Source: Methylophilales bacterium MBRSF5
GTDB taxonomy: Bacteria > Pseudomonadota > Gammaproteobacteria > Burkholderiales > Methylophilaceae
Direction: 5' to 3'
NCBI GenBank assembly: GCA_001044335.1
Contig: CP011001.1
Location: forward strand, 868,001 to 932,000
Length of the DNA: 64,000 bases
Below are positions 36,859 to 45,966 of the stretch, piece after piece (the first letter of the stretch is position 1; the number at the start of each line of letters is the position of its first letter). The notes beneath the pieces are model-generated. The model searched no databases and was not told where the DNA came from. It saw only the letters and a list, made by a program, of their open reading frames with translations. Made by a program: the position numbers and the translations under genes.

Positions 36859-37794
36859 ATGAAAGTCTTGATTATCAAAACATCATCATTAGGTGACATT
36901 ATCCACGCTAACTCTATTATAAGTGATTTAAGAAGAAATCATGCTGATGCGGAGATACATTGGCTTGTTGAAGAATCATTTTCTAGTTTGTTGAATTTAT
37001 TCCCAATTCAGAAAACCATAGTAAGCAAATTTAGAAGTTGGAAAAAAAACTTATTTAAAAAAAATTCATACAGTGAATTCTTTCAATTAAAGCATTTAAT
37101 TAATAAAGAAAATTATGATTTTGTCATTGATCTTCAAGGTTTAATAAGAACTGGAATCATGTGCAGGTCTTTAAACTCATTTGGTTTTAATAAGAATTCT
37201 ATTAAAGAAAGCTTTGCGAGTTATTTTTATAAAAACACCATTGGGGTTGAAAAAAAAATTCATGCAATTAATAGAAATAGGCTACTTGTTGCCAAGTCAA
37301 TGAATTATGAAATAGACCAAAACAATATTTCTTTTTCATATAATTTTAAAAAAGATCAAACGGATCCAAATAGTATTGTATTTATTTCAGGGACAAGCAA
37401 TGATCAAAAGAAATGGCCTCTTGAATACTGGATTAAGTTGGCTGGCTTATTTGAGCGAAATAATTATAAAATTTTTCTTCCCTGGGGAAGTGTTAAAGAA
37501 TATGAAGAATGTCTTACTATTTATGATCAAACAACAAATTGTGAAATTCTCGAAAAAATGAATATTGATCAACTGGCAAAAAAAATTGCATCCACACGTT
37601 TTGCAATTGGGGTTGATACCGGTCTTACGCACCTTGCCTCATCACTGGATATACCTACAATTGGAATTTATACATTCAGTAATCCTGATCTCACTGGGGT
37701 TAAAAATACCAAAACTCCTGCATTTAACATGGGCTCATTAAGCAACATCCCCCTCCCTGAAGAAATTTTCATAAAATTTAACGATTTAGCTTGA
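36859..37794 (+). CDS. waaC: ADP-heptose:LPS heptosyltransferase I WaaC
   Basis: GT9 enzyme attaching the first heptose to Kdo2-lipid A. The 311 residues start KVLIIKTSSLGDIIHANSII, the WaaC signature (S-S-L-G-D). DFVIDLQGLIRTGIM and a donor-binding C-terminus STRFAIGVDTGLTHLASSLDIPTIGIY follow, ending in SNPDLTG. It completes the heptose set with hldD, hldE and waaF. A sigma32-like promoter for grpE overlaps its last codons. Length is slightly below E. coli WaaC (319). Confidence 0.93.
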   Translation: MKVLIIKTSSLGDIIHANSIISDLRRNHADAEIHWLVEESFSSLLNLFPIQKTIVSKFRSWKKNLFKKNSYSEFFQLKHLINKENYDFVIDLQGLIRTGIMCRSLNSFGFNKNSIKESFASYFYKNTIGVEKKIHAINRNRLLVAKSMNYEIDQNNISFSYNFKKDQTDPNSIVFISGTSNDQKKWPLEYWIKLAGLFERNNYKIFLPWGSVKEYEECLTIYDQTTNCEILEKMNIDQLAKKIASTRFAIGVDTGLTHLASSLDIPTIGIYTFSNPDLTGVKNTKTPAFNMGSLSNIPLPEEIFIKFNDLA

Positions 37795-37818
37795 AATTTA
37801 CCTTTCCATACCTATATA
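37790..37818 (+). promoter_or_regulatory. sigma32-type heat-shock promoter of grpE-dnaK
   Basis: CTTGAAA (37790-37796), a perfect sigma32 -35, is followed after 14 bp by CCTATATA (37811-37818), close to the -10 CCCCATNT. It overlaps the waaC stop and lies about 40 bp before grpE. No CIRCE repeat is present, so control by RpoH rather than directly by HrcA is likely. Confidence 0.65.
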
Positions 37819-37856
37819 TAAACTGTAATTAATTTTTAAAAAACTCGGTTAGGTAT

Positions 37857-38411
37857 ATGGCAGACGAAAAAAAAGAAAAAAATCTCACTGAAGAACTTGA
37901 TCAAAATAAAGACCAAGATTTATCAAAAGAGAATGCTAATGAGGAAAATCAAGAGATTGATGGTCAATCTGATGATTTATTAGAGCAAATTGAGGACCTG
38001 AAGAATCAAGTTTTATATGCGAAAGCTGAAGCAGAAAATATTCGAAGAAGAAGCTATGAAGAGGCTGATAAAACGAGAAAATTTGCAATCGAAGGTTTTA
38101 GTAAAGAATTATTATCAGTAAAAGATAGTTTAGAGGCTTCACTAGGACCTGATAATGTGCACAACAAGACCTTAATCGATGGTGTTGAACTAACACTAAA
38201 ACAGCTCAATGCTGTTTTTGAGAAATTTAATATTGCTGAAATCAATCCGACAGGTGAAAAATTTGATCCAAATGAACATCAAGCAATGTCAATGGTTGAA
38301 TCAAAAGAGCAAGAATCTAATACGGTATTAAGCGTTTTACAAAAGGGTTATAAGCTTAATGACAGAGTAATAAGACCAGCAATGGTCTCAGTAGTTAAAA
38401 ATAATGATTAA
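37857..38411 (+). CDS. grpE: Nucleotide exchange factor GrpE
   Basis: Releases ADP from DnaK in the folding cycle. The 184 residues have an acidic, low-complexity N-terminus (about 1-40), a coiled-coil region (EQIEDLKNQVLYAKAEAENIRRRSYEEADKTRKFA), and the C-terminal beta-domain with the family signature (GEKFDPNEHQAMSMV then VLQKGYKLNDRVIRPAMVSV). It precedes dnaK by 65 bp in the usual betaproteobacterial order. Confidence 0.97.
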   Translation: MADEKKEKNLTEELDQNKDQDLSKENANEENQEIDGQSDDLLEQIEDLKNQVLYAKAEAENIRRRSYEEADKTRKFAIEGFSKELLSVKDSLEASLGPDNVHNKTLIDGVELTLKQLNAVFEKFNIAEINPTGEKFDPNEHQAMSMVESKEQESNTVLSVLQKGYKLNDRVIRPAMVSVVKNND

Positions 38412-38413
38412 TA

Positions 38414-38444
38414 CTTGAAAATTTTATTAATCATCTCAACATTA
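38414..38444 (+). promoter_or_regulatory. Possible second sigma32-like promoter before dnaK
   Basis: CTTGAAA (38414-38420) lies just after the grpE stop and is followed after 16 bp by CAACATTA (38437-38444), a loose match to the sigma32 -10 with a longer spacer than ideal. It would give dnaK extra heat-shock output independent of grpE. The -35 is perfect but the -10 is weak. Confidence 0.4.
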
Positions 38445-38476
38445 ATAAGTAATAAATATTTGAAGGAAAAAATATA

Positions 38477-40423
38477 ATGGCAAAAATTATTGGAATTGAT
38501 TTAGGAACCACCAACTCTTGCGTATCGGTCATGGAAAGTGGAAAGCCAAAGGTAATCGAGAACTCAGAAGGAAATAGAACAACGCCTTCTATTATCGCTT
38601 ATCAAGATGGTGGAGAAATTCTGACAGGTGCCCCTGCTAAACGTCAAGCGGTGACAAACCCTAAAAATACCCTTTATGCTGTGAAGCGACTTATCGGAAG
38701 ACGTTTTGAAGAAGATGAGGTTCAAAAAGATATTAAATTAATGCCATACACCATTGCCAAAGCAGATAACGGTGATGCCTGGGTTGAGGTTAATGGAGAA
38801 AAAGTAGCTCCACCTCAAGTCTCAGCTGAAGTTTTAAAAAAAATGAAAACAACAGCAGAAGAATATCTGGGCGAAGAAGTGACAGAGGCAGTTATCACAG
38901 TTCCAGCATATTTTAATGACAGCCAAAGACAAGCGACAAAAGATGCTGGACGAATTGCTGGTCTTGAGGTCAAAAGAATTATTAACGAACCAACTGCTGC
39001 TGCACTTGCTTTTGGTTTAGACAAACAAGAAGGTGACAGAAAAATTGCTGTTTATGACCTTGGTGGCGGAACATTTGATGTGTCTATCATTGAAATATCA
39101 AGCGTAGATGGTGAGCATCAGTTTGAAGTTCTGTCAACGAACGGAGATACTTTTTTAGGTGGTGAAGATTTTGACAATAGAATTATTGACTTCTTGGCTG
39201 AAGAATTTAAAAAAGAAAACGGTGTAGACTTAACCCACGATATGCTCGCAAAACAGCGTCTTAAAGAGGCTGCCGAAAAAGCAAAAATTGAACTATCAAG
39301 CAGTTCACAGACTGAGGTGAACTTACCGTACATTACTGCTGATGCATCCGGTCCGAAACACTTGGTTGTAAAACTCACTCGCTCAAAATTTGAATCATTA
39401 GTTGAAGATTTAATTGAAAGAACTGCTGCGCCCTGTGAGCAAGCAATGCAAGATGCTGGTTTATCCAGCTCAGATATTTCAGATGTCATTCTTGTTGGCG
39501 GTCAAACCCGTATGCCAAAAGTGCAAGAAAAAGTTAAGTCGATTTTTAATGTTGACCCAAGAAAAGATGTTAACCCAGATGAGGCTGTTGCAGTCGGCGC
39601 TGCAGTTCAGGGTGGTGTCCTCCAGGGAGATGTTAAAGATGTTCTATTGCTGGATGTAACGCCATTAAGCCTTGGTATTGAAACATTAGGTGGTGTTTGC
39701 ACCAAGCTAATCAAGAAAAATACTACTATTCCAACCAAGGCTTCGCAAGTCTTCTCCACTGCTGAAGATAATCAAAGTGCCGTAACCATCCATGTCCTCC
39801 AGGGTGAGAGAGAGATGGCGAGTGGAAATAAGAGTCTTGGGCAATTTAATTTAACAGACATTCCACCAGCTGCCAGAGGAACTCCTCAAATTGAAGTTAC
39901 ATTTGATATTGATGCTAACGGTATATTAAATGTATCAGCAAAAGATAAGGCGACAGGCAAGGAAAATAAAATTACCATTAAGGCCAATAGTGGATTAAGT
40001 GAAGAAGAAATTAAGAAAATGGAAGAAGATGCGGCAAAATATGCAGAAGAGGATAAAAAGCTCAAAGAGCTTGTTGATGCAAAAAATTCTGCAGAGGCAC
40101 TGATCCACGGCACTAAAAAATCAATGACTGATCATGCTGATAAGTTAGAAGATGGTGAAAAAGAAAAAATTGAAGCTGCTGTTAAAGATTTAGAAGAAGC
40201 GATCTTATCAGATGATAAAGCCAAAATTGAGGAAAAATCAAAAGCATTGGCCGAGTCAGCACAAAAATTTGGTGAAAAAGTTTATGCCTCTCAGCAAAAT
40301 CAATCTGGTCAAAATCAACAGGCAGAATCTGCTGATGCAAATTCAGAAAAAACAGTTGATGGTGATGTTGTTGATGCTGAATTTGAAGAAGTAAATGAAG
40401 AAAAAAAAGAAGAGGATAAGTAA
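38477..40423 (+). CDS. dnaK: Chaperone DnaK (Hsp70)
   Basis: ATP-dependent Hsp70 chaperone. The 648 residues start [17 protein letters not shown] and contain the other ATPase signatures: [29 protein letters not shown], the linker [19 protein letters not shown], and the substrate domain [25 protein letters not shown]. The C-terminus is Gln/Asn-rich and ends in an acidic stretch ([12 protein letters not shown]), the usual EEVD-like cap. AAGGAAA precedes the ATG. Confidence 0.98.
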   Translation: MAKIIGIDLGTTNSCVSVMESGKPKVIENSEGNRTTPSIIAYQDGGEILTGAPAKRQAVTNPKNTLYAVKRLIGRRFEEDEVQKDIKLMPYTIAKADNGDAWVEVNGEKVAPPQVSAEVLKKMKTTAEEYLGEEVTEAVITVPAYFNDSQRQATKDAGRIAGLEVKRIINEPTAAALAFGLDKQEGDRKIAVYDLGGGTFDVSIIEISSVDGEHQFEVLSTNGDTFLGGEDFDNRIIDFLAEEFKKENGVDLTHDMLAKQRLKEAAEKAKIELSSSSQTEVNLPYITADASGPKHLVVKLTRSKFESLVEDLIERTAAPCEQAMQDAGLSSSDISDVILVGGQTRMPKVQEKVKSIFNVDPRKDVNPDEAVAVGAAVQGGVLQGDVKDVLLLDVTPLSLGIETLGGVCTKLIKKNTTIPTKASQVFSTAEDNQSAVTIHVLQGEREMASGNKSLGQFNLTDIPPAARGTPQIEVTFDIDANGILNVSAKDKATGKENKITIKANSGLSEEEIKKMEEDAAKYAEEDKKLKELVDAKNSAEALIHGTKKSMTDHADKLEDGEKEKIEAAVKDLEEAILSDDKAKIEEKSKALAESAQKFGEKVYASQQNQSGQNQQAESADANSEKTVDGDVVDAEFEEVNEEKKEEDK

Positions 40424-40442
40424 TATCCTTATAGACTCAATC

Positions 40443-40463
40443 TGGCCTGGTAACTCCAGGCCA
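40443..40463 (+). promoter_or_regulatory. Strong hairpin between dnaK and dnaJ
   Basis: A perfect 8-bp inverted repeat, TGGCCTGG (40443-40450) and CCAGGCCA (40456-40463), has a 5-nt loop and lies in the 57-bp dnaK-dnaJ gap. It is not followed by a T tract, so it is unlikely to be an intrinsic terminator. It could set mRNA stability or the dnaK:dnaJ ratio. Confidence 0.7.
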
Positions 40464-40480
40464 TCAATATTTAGGTAAAT

Positions 40481-41614
40481 ATGGCTTCAAAAAGAGATTA
40501 TTACGAAATTCTTGGACTCAACCGAGATGCATCTGGAGATGAAATCAAAAAAGCGTTTAAAAAGCTTGCAATGAAATTTCATCCAGATAGAAATCCAGAT
40601 AATCCAAAAGCGGAAGAAAGTTTTAAAGAGGTTAAGGAAGCCTATGAAATCTTAAGCGACCCTCAAAAAAAATCTGCCTATGATCAATTTGGTCATGCTG
40701 GCGTCGATCAATCGATGGGTGGAGGACCAGGTGGCTTTCAAGGCGGATTTTCAGATTTTGGAGATGCTTTCGGAGATATTTTTGGCGATATATTTGGTGG
40801 TGGTCGATCAGGATCAGGAAAATCAAATGTCTATCGAGGAGCAGATTTAAGATACAACATAGAAATAACTCTTGAAGAAGCAGCACAAGGGACTGAGAAG
40901 AAAATTAGAATTCCTGTGTTGTCACAATGTAAAACATGTTCAGGAAGTGGTGCAAAAAAAGGGTCGCAACCATCCACGTGCGGAACTTGCGGTGGTCATG
41001 GACAAGTCAGAATGCAACAAGGATTTTTTTCAGTACAACAAACATGTCCAAAATGTCAGGGGTCTGGAAAGGTCATCAATGATCCATGCAATGATTGTTC
41101 AGGCTCAGGAAGAGTTAAAGAATCTAAAACGCTTTCTGTAAAAATACCAGCTGGTGTGGATGAGGGAGATAGAATTCGTCTCAGTAATGAAGGTGAGGCT
41201 GGAGTTAATGGCGGCCCATCTGGCGACCTGTATGTGGTTGTTGCATTAAAAAAGCATGCCATTTTTGATAGAGATGGAGCTGACTTACACTGCGAATTAC
41301 CGATAAGTTTTTCAGTAGCAGCTTTGGGTGGAGATGTTGAGATTCCTACACTAGGTGGCAATGCAAAGATGAAAATTCCACAAGAAACCCAAACAGGGGC
41401 AACTTTTAGACTAAAAGGTAAAGGTGTTAAGCCTGTTCGGGAAAATTACACAGGTGATCTTTTATGCCATGTGGTCGTTGAAACTCCGGTAAAACTGACC
41501 GAAAGACAAAAAGAAATTTTAAGAGAACTTGAAGACCTAAATCAGGCTGATAGCGGAAAACACAGCCCAAGGTCAAAAAGTTGGGTTGATAAAGTAAGGG
41601 ACTTTTTTGATTAA
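40481..41614 (+). CDS. dnaJ: Co-chaperone DnaJ (Hsp40)
   Basis: Stimulates DnaK ATPase and delivers substrates. The 377 residues show the J domain ([22 protein letters not shown] with the essential HPD), a Gly/Phe-rich linker (about 75-115), four C-x2-C-x-G-x-G zinc-finger repeats ([39 protein letters not shown]), and a C-terminal substrate domain. It is a full-length type I DnaJ. The stop codon directly abuts the convergent gloA stop. Confidence 0.98.
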   Translation: MASKRDYYEILGLNRDASGDEIKKAFKKLAMKFHPDRNPDNPKAEESFKEVKEAYEILSDPQKKSAYDQFGHAGVDQSMGGGPGGFQGGFSDFGDAFGDIFGDIFGGGRSGSGKSNVYRGADLRYNIEITLEEAAQGTEKKIRIPVLSQCKTCSGSGAKKGSQPSTCGTCGGHGQVRMQQGFFSVQQTCPKCQGSGKVINDPCNDCSGSGRVKESKTLSVKIPAGVDEGDRIRLSNEGEAGVNGGPSGDLYVVVALKKHAIFDRDGADLHCELPISFSVAALGGDVEIPTLGGNAKMKIPQETQTGATFRLKGKGVKPVRENYTGDLLCHVVVETPVKLTERQKEILRELEDLNQADSGKHSPRSKSWVDKVRDFFD

Positions 41615-42004
41615 TTAATGCGTTCCCTTTTGAATTAGCTCAACCTTATAACCATTGGGGTCCTCTATAAATGCAATCACTGTTGTACCATGCATCATCG
41701 GACCAGCCTCTCTCACAACTTTACCTCCTTTTGATTTAATTTCCTCGCATACTTGATAGGCATCATCGACTTCAATGGCAATATGCCCATATCCATTGCC
41801 AAGATCATAAGAGTTTGTATCCCAGTTATGAGTTAATTCTATAACCGTATGATCTTGCTCATTCCCATACCCTATAAATGCTAATGAAAATTTACCCTCT
41901 GGAAAATCATGTTTTCTCAATAATTGCATGCCAAAAAAATTCTTATAAAATTCAACTGACTCATCAAGGTTATTTACCCTCAGCATTGTATGTAAAATTC
42001 TCAT
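41615..42004 (-). CDS. gloA: Lactoylglutathione lyase (glyoxalase I)
   Basis: Detoxifies methylglyoxal by isomerising its glutathione hemithioacetal to lactoylglutathione. The 129-residue protein carries all four metal ligands at the E. coli positions: His5, Glu56, His74 and Glu122 (in MRILH, HTVIEL, GYGHIAIEV and YKVELIQ). Length fits the bacterial Ni-type enzyme (about 135). It overlaps the ferredoxin gene by 4 bp (ATGA), so it is in one transcript with coaD and the ferredoxin. Confidence 0.96.
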   Translation of the reverse strand: MRILHTMLRVNNLDESVEFYKNFFGMQLLRKHDFPEGKFSLAFIGYGNEQDHTVIELTHNWDTNSYDLGNGYGHIAIEVDDAYQVCEEIKSKGGKVVREAGPMMHGTTVIAFIEDPNGYKVELIQKGTH

Positions 42005-42258
42005 TTAGACTCCTTTTTACTTAGTTGTAAGTATTTCTGATATAGCTGGTCATTTGTCTCAACATATTTTTCATCTTTTGGAATGCAGTCAATGGGACAA
42101 ATATCCACACATTGTGGAATCTCAAAATGTCCAACACACTCCGTACATAAATTAGGATTAATCTCATATATTTGTTCGCCCATAAAGATTGCCTGATTTG
42201 GGCAAACGGGTTCACAAACATCGCAATTAATACACTCTTCTGTAATTTTTAGCGCCAT
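42001..42258 (-). CDS. 2[4Fe-4S] ferredoxin, YfhL type
   Basis: A small electron carrier of 85 residues. The first cluster motif is C9-x2-C12-x2-C15-x3-C19-P. The second has C38-x2-C41, an 8-residue insertion, then C50-x3-C54-P, with an extra Cys58. This is the YfhL/Allochromatium-type ferredoxin pattern with a lowered potential. The C-terminal tail is charged (about 65-85). It overlaps coaD by 10 bp and gloA by 4 bp. The redox partner is not indicated by the context. Confidence 0.93.
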   Translation of the reverse strand: MALKITEECINCDVCEPVCPNQAIFMGEQIYEINPNLCTECVGHFEIPQCVDICPIDCIPKDEKYVETNDQLYQKYLQLSKKESK

Positions 42259-42725
42259 GCGTTAATCAAATTAGTAATTTTTTTTGATAAAAATGGAGAC
42301 AGGTCTTTATTTAGATGAATAAGTTGCCTCACTAGGGAGGACGAGATAGATCTTAAAGTTGGATCAGATTGAAGAAATATTGTTCTTATACTCCCATCAA
42401 TTTTTTGATTCATATCACCCAAATCTCTCTCGTAGGCAAAATCTATTTCATCTCTTAAACCTCTTGCAATAACACTGACATTATTTTTTTTGGCCAAATC
42501 AACAGTCAATCCTGAGTATGAGATAACTTTTATATTTTGATGATTTTGGTATAACTCATTTAGAAGATTTAGTCGCTGATCAATGCTATACAAAGAATTT
42601 TTATCATTATCTTCAGCAATAGCAACGATAACGACCGATGCAAGGTTCTGTAGTTGATTGACAATATCTTCATGCCCTTTTGTAATTGGATCAAATGAGC
42701 CAGGATAAATAATTTTATCGATCAT
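42249..42725 (-). CDS. coaD: Phosphopantetheine adenylyltransferase CoaD
   Basis: Penultimate step of coenzyme A synthesis: 4'-phosphopantetheine plus ATP gives dephospho-CoA. I start at ATG 42725 (MIDKIIYPGSFDP), giving 158 residues as in the family; an earlier in-frame start would add 14 unrelated residues. Visible motifs are YPGSFDPITKGHEDIV (the T/H-x-G-H nucleotide-binding motif), VIARGLRDEIDFAYE, and SISSSLVRQL. Its start overlaps the rsmD stop by 11 bp, the usual rsmD-coaD pair, followed by the ferredoxin. Confidence 0.96.
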   Translation of the reverse strand: MIDKIIYPGSFDPITKGHEDIVNQLQNLASVVIVAIAEDNDKNSLYSIDQRLNLLNELYQNHQNIKVISYSGLTVDLAKKNNVSVIARGLRDEIDFAYERDLGDMNQKIDGSIRTIFLQSDPTLRSISSSLVRQLIHLNKDLSPFLSKKITNLINAWR

Positions 42726-43251
42726 ATTTATAAATTCCATAAAACAAAGTTTTGGTCTTTTTTTCACGAATCATACATAAATTTTCTAATTCAATTTTAG
42801 TTGCTGATTCTATATATATTATACCGTCAGGTTTTAATAATTTTTCTAATGCCAAGTCTAGCCAATCATAGCAATTAGATTTGTATGGGGGATCAAAGAA
42901 AACGATGTCATATCTTTGGTTGGTGCGAGTTACATATTTATGTGATTCAGAAATCTCAGTTGTGCAATCTGCAAGTTGGAGTGATTTGATGTTTAAATTT
43001 ATTTGCTCAATATTTGTTTTTGAATGATCTATAAATTGGCAGGCCTGTGCGCCTCTTGATATAGCTTCAAAACCCAGACTTCCAGAACCAGCAAATAAAT
43101 CAAGACAAGAAGCACCATCAATAAAGGGTGATAACCAACTAAATAAGGTTTCTTTGACCCTTCCTAAAGTAGGCCTTGTATTTTCATTGTCATGAAAAGA
43201 AATATTTCTTCCTTTTAATGACCCTGCAATAATTTTAACTGAGCTTGTGAT
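42715..43251 (-). CDS. rsmD: 16S rRNA (guanine966-N2)-methyltransferase RsmD, apparently without a standard start codon
   Basis: Methylates G966 of 16S rRNA. The open frame reads 178 residues with no internal stop. It shows KIIAGSLKGRNISF and the RPTLGRVKETLFSWL stretch, SAM motif I in CLDLFAGSGSLGFEAISRGA, and the catalytic DPPY in VFFDPPYKSN. No in-frame ATG, GTG or TTG exists near the start. The M16 gene's TAA (43254-43252) is directly followed in the same frame by ATC (43251-43249), exactly where the family usually begins, about five residues before the V-K-I-I-A-G motif. A GGGA lies 8 bp before the ATC. Start by ATC, ATT (43233) or read-through is possible. Confidence 0.88.
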   Translation of the reverse strand: MTSSVKIIAGSLKGRNISFHDNENTRPTLGRVKETLFSWLSPFIDGASCLDLFAGSGSLGFEAISRGAQACQFIDHSKTNIEQINLNIKSLQLADCTTEISESHKYVTRTNQRYDIVFFDPPYKSNCYDWLDLALEKLLKPDGIIYIESATKIELENLCMIREKKTKTLFYGIYKYDR

Positions 43252-44541
43252 TTAAGAATTCCCAACAATAACTGTTGAGAATCTTGACATATCTATCCTT
43301 CTTTGAAAAGCATCTTTGATATCTTCGACGGTCACCTTATCGATATTTTTAGCAAAGCTTTCAAGATAATCAATGGGGTAATTATAGATGGCCATCATTG
43401 AAATATACTCAGCGATTTTTTTATTACTATCGAGTCTTAGAGGGAATCCACCAATTAAATTCATCTTCGCATCTTTTAATTCTTCCTTGGTTGGTCCTTT
43501 TTCAATAAAATCTTTCATTACCTGTTTCACCAAGTTAAGAGCATCATTCATTTGCGATTTTTTGGTCTGCAGGCCAATTTGAAAAGGTCCCTTTTGAGTT
43601 AATGGCATAAAGTAAGAGTACACACTGTAAACCAACCCATTTTTCTCTCTGACCTCCCCAGTCAGACGAGAAACAAAACCGCCACCTCCAACAATGTAAT
43701 TGCCAACATACAAAGGATAAAAGTCTTTATCTAATCTCACCATTGAAGGCATTCCATAAAATAAATGGGCCTGTTGTGCCGGATGCTCTATCGAAACATT
43801 TTGGGGATCATTTTCTGTCACCTCAGGAATTGGAACATGTCCATAATCTTTAAGATGCGACGTTAGATCACTGACAACTTTTTGTGCTTCGGTTTTGCTT
43901 AAATCTCCGACAATCACAATAGATGCGTTTTGAGAGGAGTAGAACTGATTGTAAAAATCAATAATATTATTCCGAGTTAGTTTTGATACTGATTCAGTCA
44001 GTCCCTCTTCAGGATGACTATAAGGATGGTCTCCATAGAGTGCTTTAGAAAATGCATTCTTACCTAACGAATCAGGCTGAGTTTTTGATTGATCAATTAA
44101 GGATAATGTACTTTTTTTCTCGCGCTCAAACACATCATCAGCAAAGGATGGATTTGTCAGCACAAGCTTAAAAGTGTCTACTGCCTGAGAAAATATTTTT
44201 TTATCGGATAAAGTTCTTATTGACAGCTTAGCATGATCGCGGTCGATGCCGCCTCCAAGGGTAGCCCCGATATCAGAAAAACGATTACTTATCTGATTTT
44301 CATCCAAATCTCCGGCGCCAAGTAACATTAAGTAATTTGTCAGGTTAGCAACGCCATATTGTCCCTTGGGATCTCTTGCGGAACCAGCATCAAAGTTAAT
44401 TTTGATATCAACAATTGGTAGCTCATGAGATTCGACAAAATATACTCTGACTCCATTTTCTGTCTTCCAAAAATCGATGTTGATATTTGCATAAAGAATC
44501 GATGAAAAAAATAAACAAAAAATTGATAATAAAACTCTCAT
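43252..44541 (-). CDS. M16-family peptidase-like protein, non-catalytic partner
   Basis: A 429-residue periplasmic or outer-envelope protein with a signal peptide (about 1-19, ending S-I-L-Y-A). It has the M16 fold (ENGVRVYFVESHELPIVDIKINFDAGS, later LSKTEAQKVV and GGGGFVSRLTGEVREKNGLVYSVYSYF). The zinc motif H-x2-E-H is replaced by V-A-N-L-T-N-Y, so it should be inactive. It pairs with the active M16 gene 18 bp upstream, as processing-peptidase-like dimers do (active plus Gly-rich-loop subunit). Substrate unknown. Its stop directly abuts rsmD. Confidence 0.88.
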   Translation of the reverse strand: MRVLLSIFCLFFSSILYANINIDFWKTENGVRVYFVESHELPIVDIKINFDAGSARDPKGQYGVANLTNYLMLLGAGDLDENQISNRFSDIGATLGGGIDRDHAKLSIRTLSDKKIFSQAVDTFKLVLTNPSFADDVFEREKKSTLSLIDQSKTQPDSLGKNAFSKALYGDHPYSHPEEGLTESVSKLTRNNIIDFYNQFYSSQNASIVIVGDLSKTEAQKVVSDLTSHLKDYGHVPIPEVTENDPQNVSIEHPAQQAHLFYGMPSMVRLDKDFYPLYVGNYIVGGGGFVSRLTGEVREKNGLVYSVYSYFMPLTQKGPFQIGLQTKKSQMNDALNLVKQVMKDFIEKGPTKEELKDAKMNLIGGFPLRLDSNKKIAEYISMMAIYNYPIDYLESFAKNIDKVTVEDIKDAFQRRIDMSRFSTVIVGNS

Positions 44542-44559
44542 AAAACTCCTAAGCTTGAC

Positions 44560-45876
44560 TTAAACCGATTCTGGTTTCAGATGAACAACCGTTAAGGTGT
44601 CGTCTTTAAAAAACTCCTCAACAACCTTTTTGACATCATCAGATGTAATCTTTTTGATATTTTCAATGTAATCATCTTTGATCTTATATGAGTAGCCCAT
44701 TGTTTCTAGCTGCCCGATAATCATTGCTTGATAGAACATTGAATCTTTTTCATAAACATCACCTGAAATCACATTAGCCTTCACGCGAGCTAATTCTTGA
44801 TCAGTAACTCCTTCGCTAGCTATTTTTTTTAATTCCGCCTTGATAATTTTTTCAACATCACTAACCTCTACATTATTATTCAAGGTCACAACAAATTCGA
44901 AAGTTCCAACATCTCCTCTCGACAACATTGGATAGCTTGCATAAGCACTGAGTGATTTACCAGACTGCACTAATTCTTTTTGTATTCTTGCTGTTGAAGT
45001 TCCTGATAAAACACCAGCGAGAACTTCCAAGGCAAACGCGGTTGTATCGTTATTAACATCTTCTTTGCTAAGCAGTGGAACCTTATAACCCATTTGGAGC
45101 ATGGGTAATTTGCTTGCTGCTTTCAGTTCAGCCCGAACCATTCCTTTTTGGACTGGCTCTAACTGTGGTTTTCTGGGAGGTATTTCTTTGGACGGCAGCT
45201 TAGCAAAATATTTTTTTGCTAAATCAAAAACTTCTGTTGGTTTTACGTCGCCAGAGACAACCAATATGGCATTGTTTGGTGCATACCAATTGTTATACCA
45301 CTCCAATGCATCTTCATATGTCATGGATTCCAAATCATTCATCCACCCAACAATTGGTCTTCCATAAGGATGAGCCTTAAACGCTAGCGCATTAAATGTT
45401 TCATTTAATTTTCCTTCAGGTTTGTCTTCAGTTCTCCAGCGACGTTCTTCCATAACAACCTTAATTTCTTTGTCAAACTCTTCAGCTGAGATCACAAGAT
45501 TTTGCATTCGATCTGATTCCATCTTAAATGACAGTTCGAGCTGAGATTTCTCCATTGTTTGAAAGTAGCAAGTGTAGTCAGTGCCAGTAAAAGCATTTTC
45601 TCTACCGCCCGCACGAGCTATAATTTCTGAAAATTCGCCCGGTTTAGTTGACTTAGTTCCCTTAAACATCATATGCTCTAATACATGAGCCACACCTGTT
45701 TTGCCGTTGACTTCATCGATACTACCAGCTTGATACCAGACTTGTGATACCACAACAGGCGCTCTATGATCTTCATTAACAATAATTCTCATGCCATTCT
45801 CAAGTTTTAATTCTTGAACAGCGGCTGACAGTGAAAAACAAAATAACAATGAAAAAAGACTTAATAAAATTCGCAT
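44560..45876 (-). CDS. M16-family zinc metallopeptidase (active subunit)
   Basis: Periplasmic zinc peptidase. I start at ATG 45876, which gives 438 residues and places a clean signal peptide (M-R-I-L-L-S-L-F-S-L-L-F-C-F-S) at the N-terminus; an upstream in-frame ATG adds 15 odd residues. The zinc site is in VAHVLEHMMFKGT (H-x2-E-H near residue 59), with the downstream Glu expected near 135 (the KEIKVVMEERRWR region). ENGMRIIVNEDHRAPVV and SGDVKPTEVFDLAKKYF are family features. It is divergent from ftsY and upstream of its inactive partner. Confidence 0.92.
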   Translation of the reverse strand: MRILLSLFSLLFCFSLSAAVQELKLENGMRIIVNEDHRAPVVVSQVWYQAGSIDEVNGKTGVAHVLEHMMFKGTKSTKPGEFSEIIARAGGRENAFTGTDYTCYFQTMEKSQLELSFKMESDRMQNLVISAEEFDKEIKVVMEERRWRTEDKPEGKLNETFNALAFKAHPYGRPIVGWMNDLESMTYEDALEWYNNWYAPNNAILVVSGDVKPTEVFDLAKKYFAKLPSKEIPPRKPQLEPVQKGMVRAELKAASKLPMLQMGYKVPLLSKEDVNNDTTAFALEVLAGVLSGTSTARIQKELVQSGKSLSAYASYPMLSRGDVGTFEFVVTLNNNVEVSDVEKIIKAELKKIASEGVTDQELARVKANVISGDVYEKDSMFYQAMIIGQLETMGYSYKIKDDYIENIKKITSDDVKKVVEEFFKDDTLTVVHLKPESV

Positions 45877-45966
45877 AATATTGAAATGATAAGGGTTAAT
45901 GTTTGCTATAATCATTATCAATGACCGTTAAACATAAAGTTAGTTCGCTCACACCATAAAGAAATT

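Noticed and set aside
39118-39489. A 123-codon antisense open frame in dnaK
   Set aside because: dnaK is unmistakable here; long antisense frames are common opposite hsp70 genes and this one lacks a start region or domain.
42726-42767. Upstream extension of coaD by 14 residues
   Set aside because: The extension lies within rsmD and has no similarity to CoaD N-termini, while MIDKIIYPGSFDP at 42725 fits the family start.
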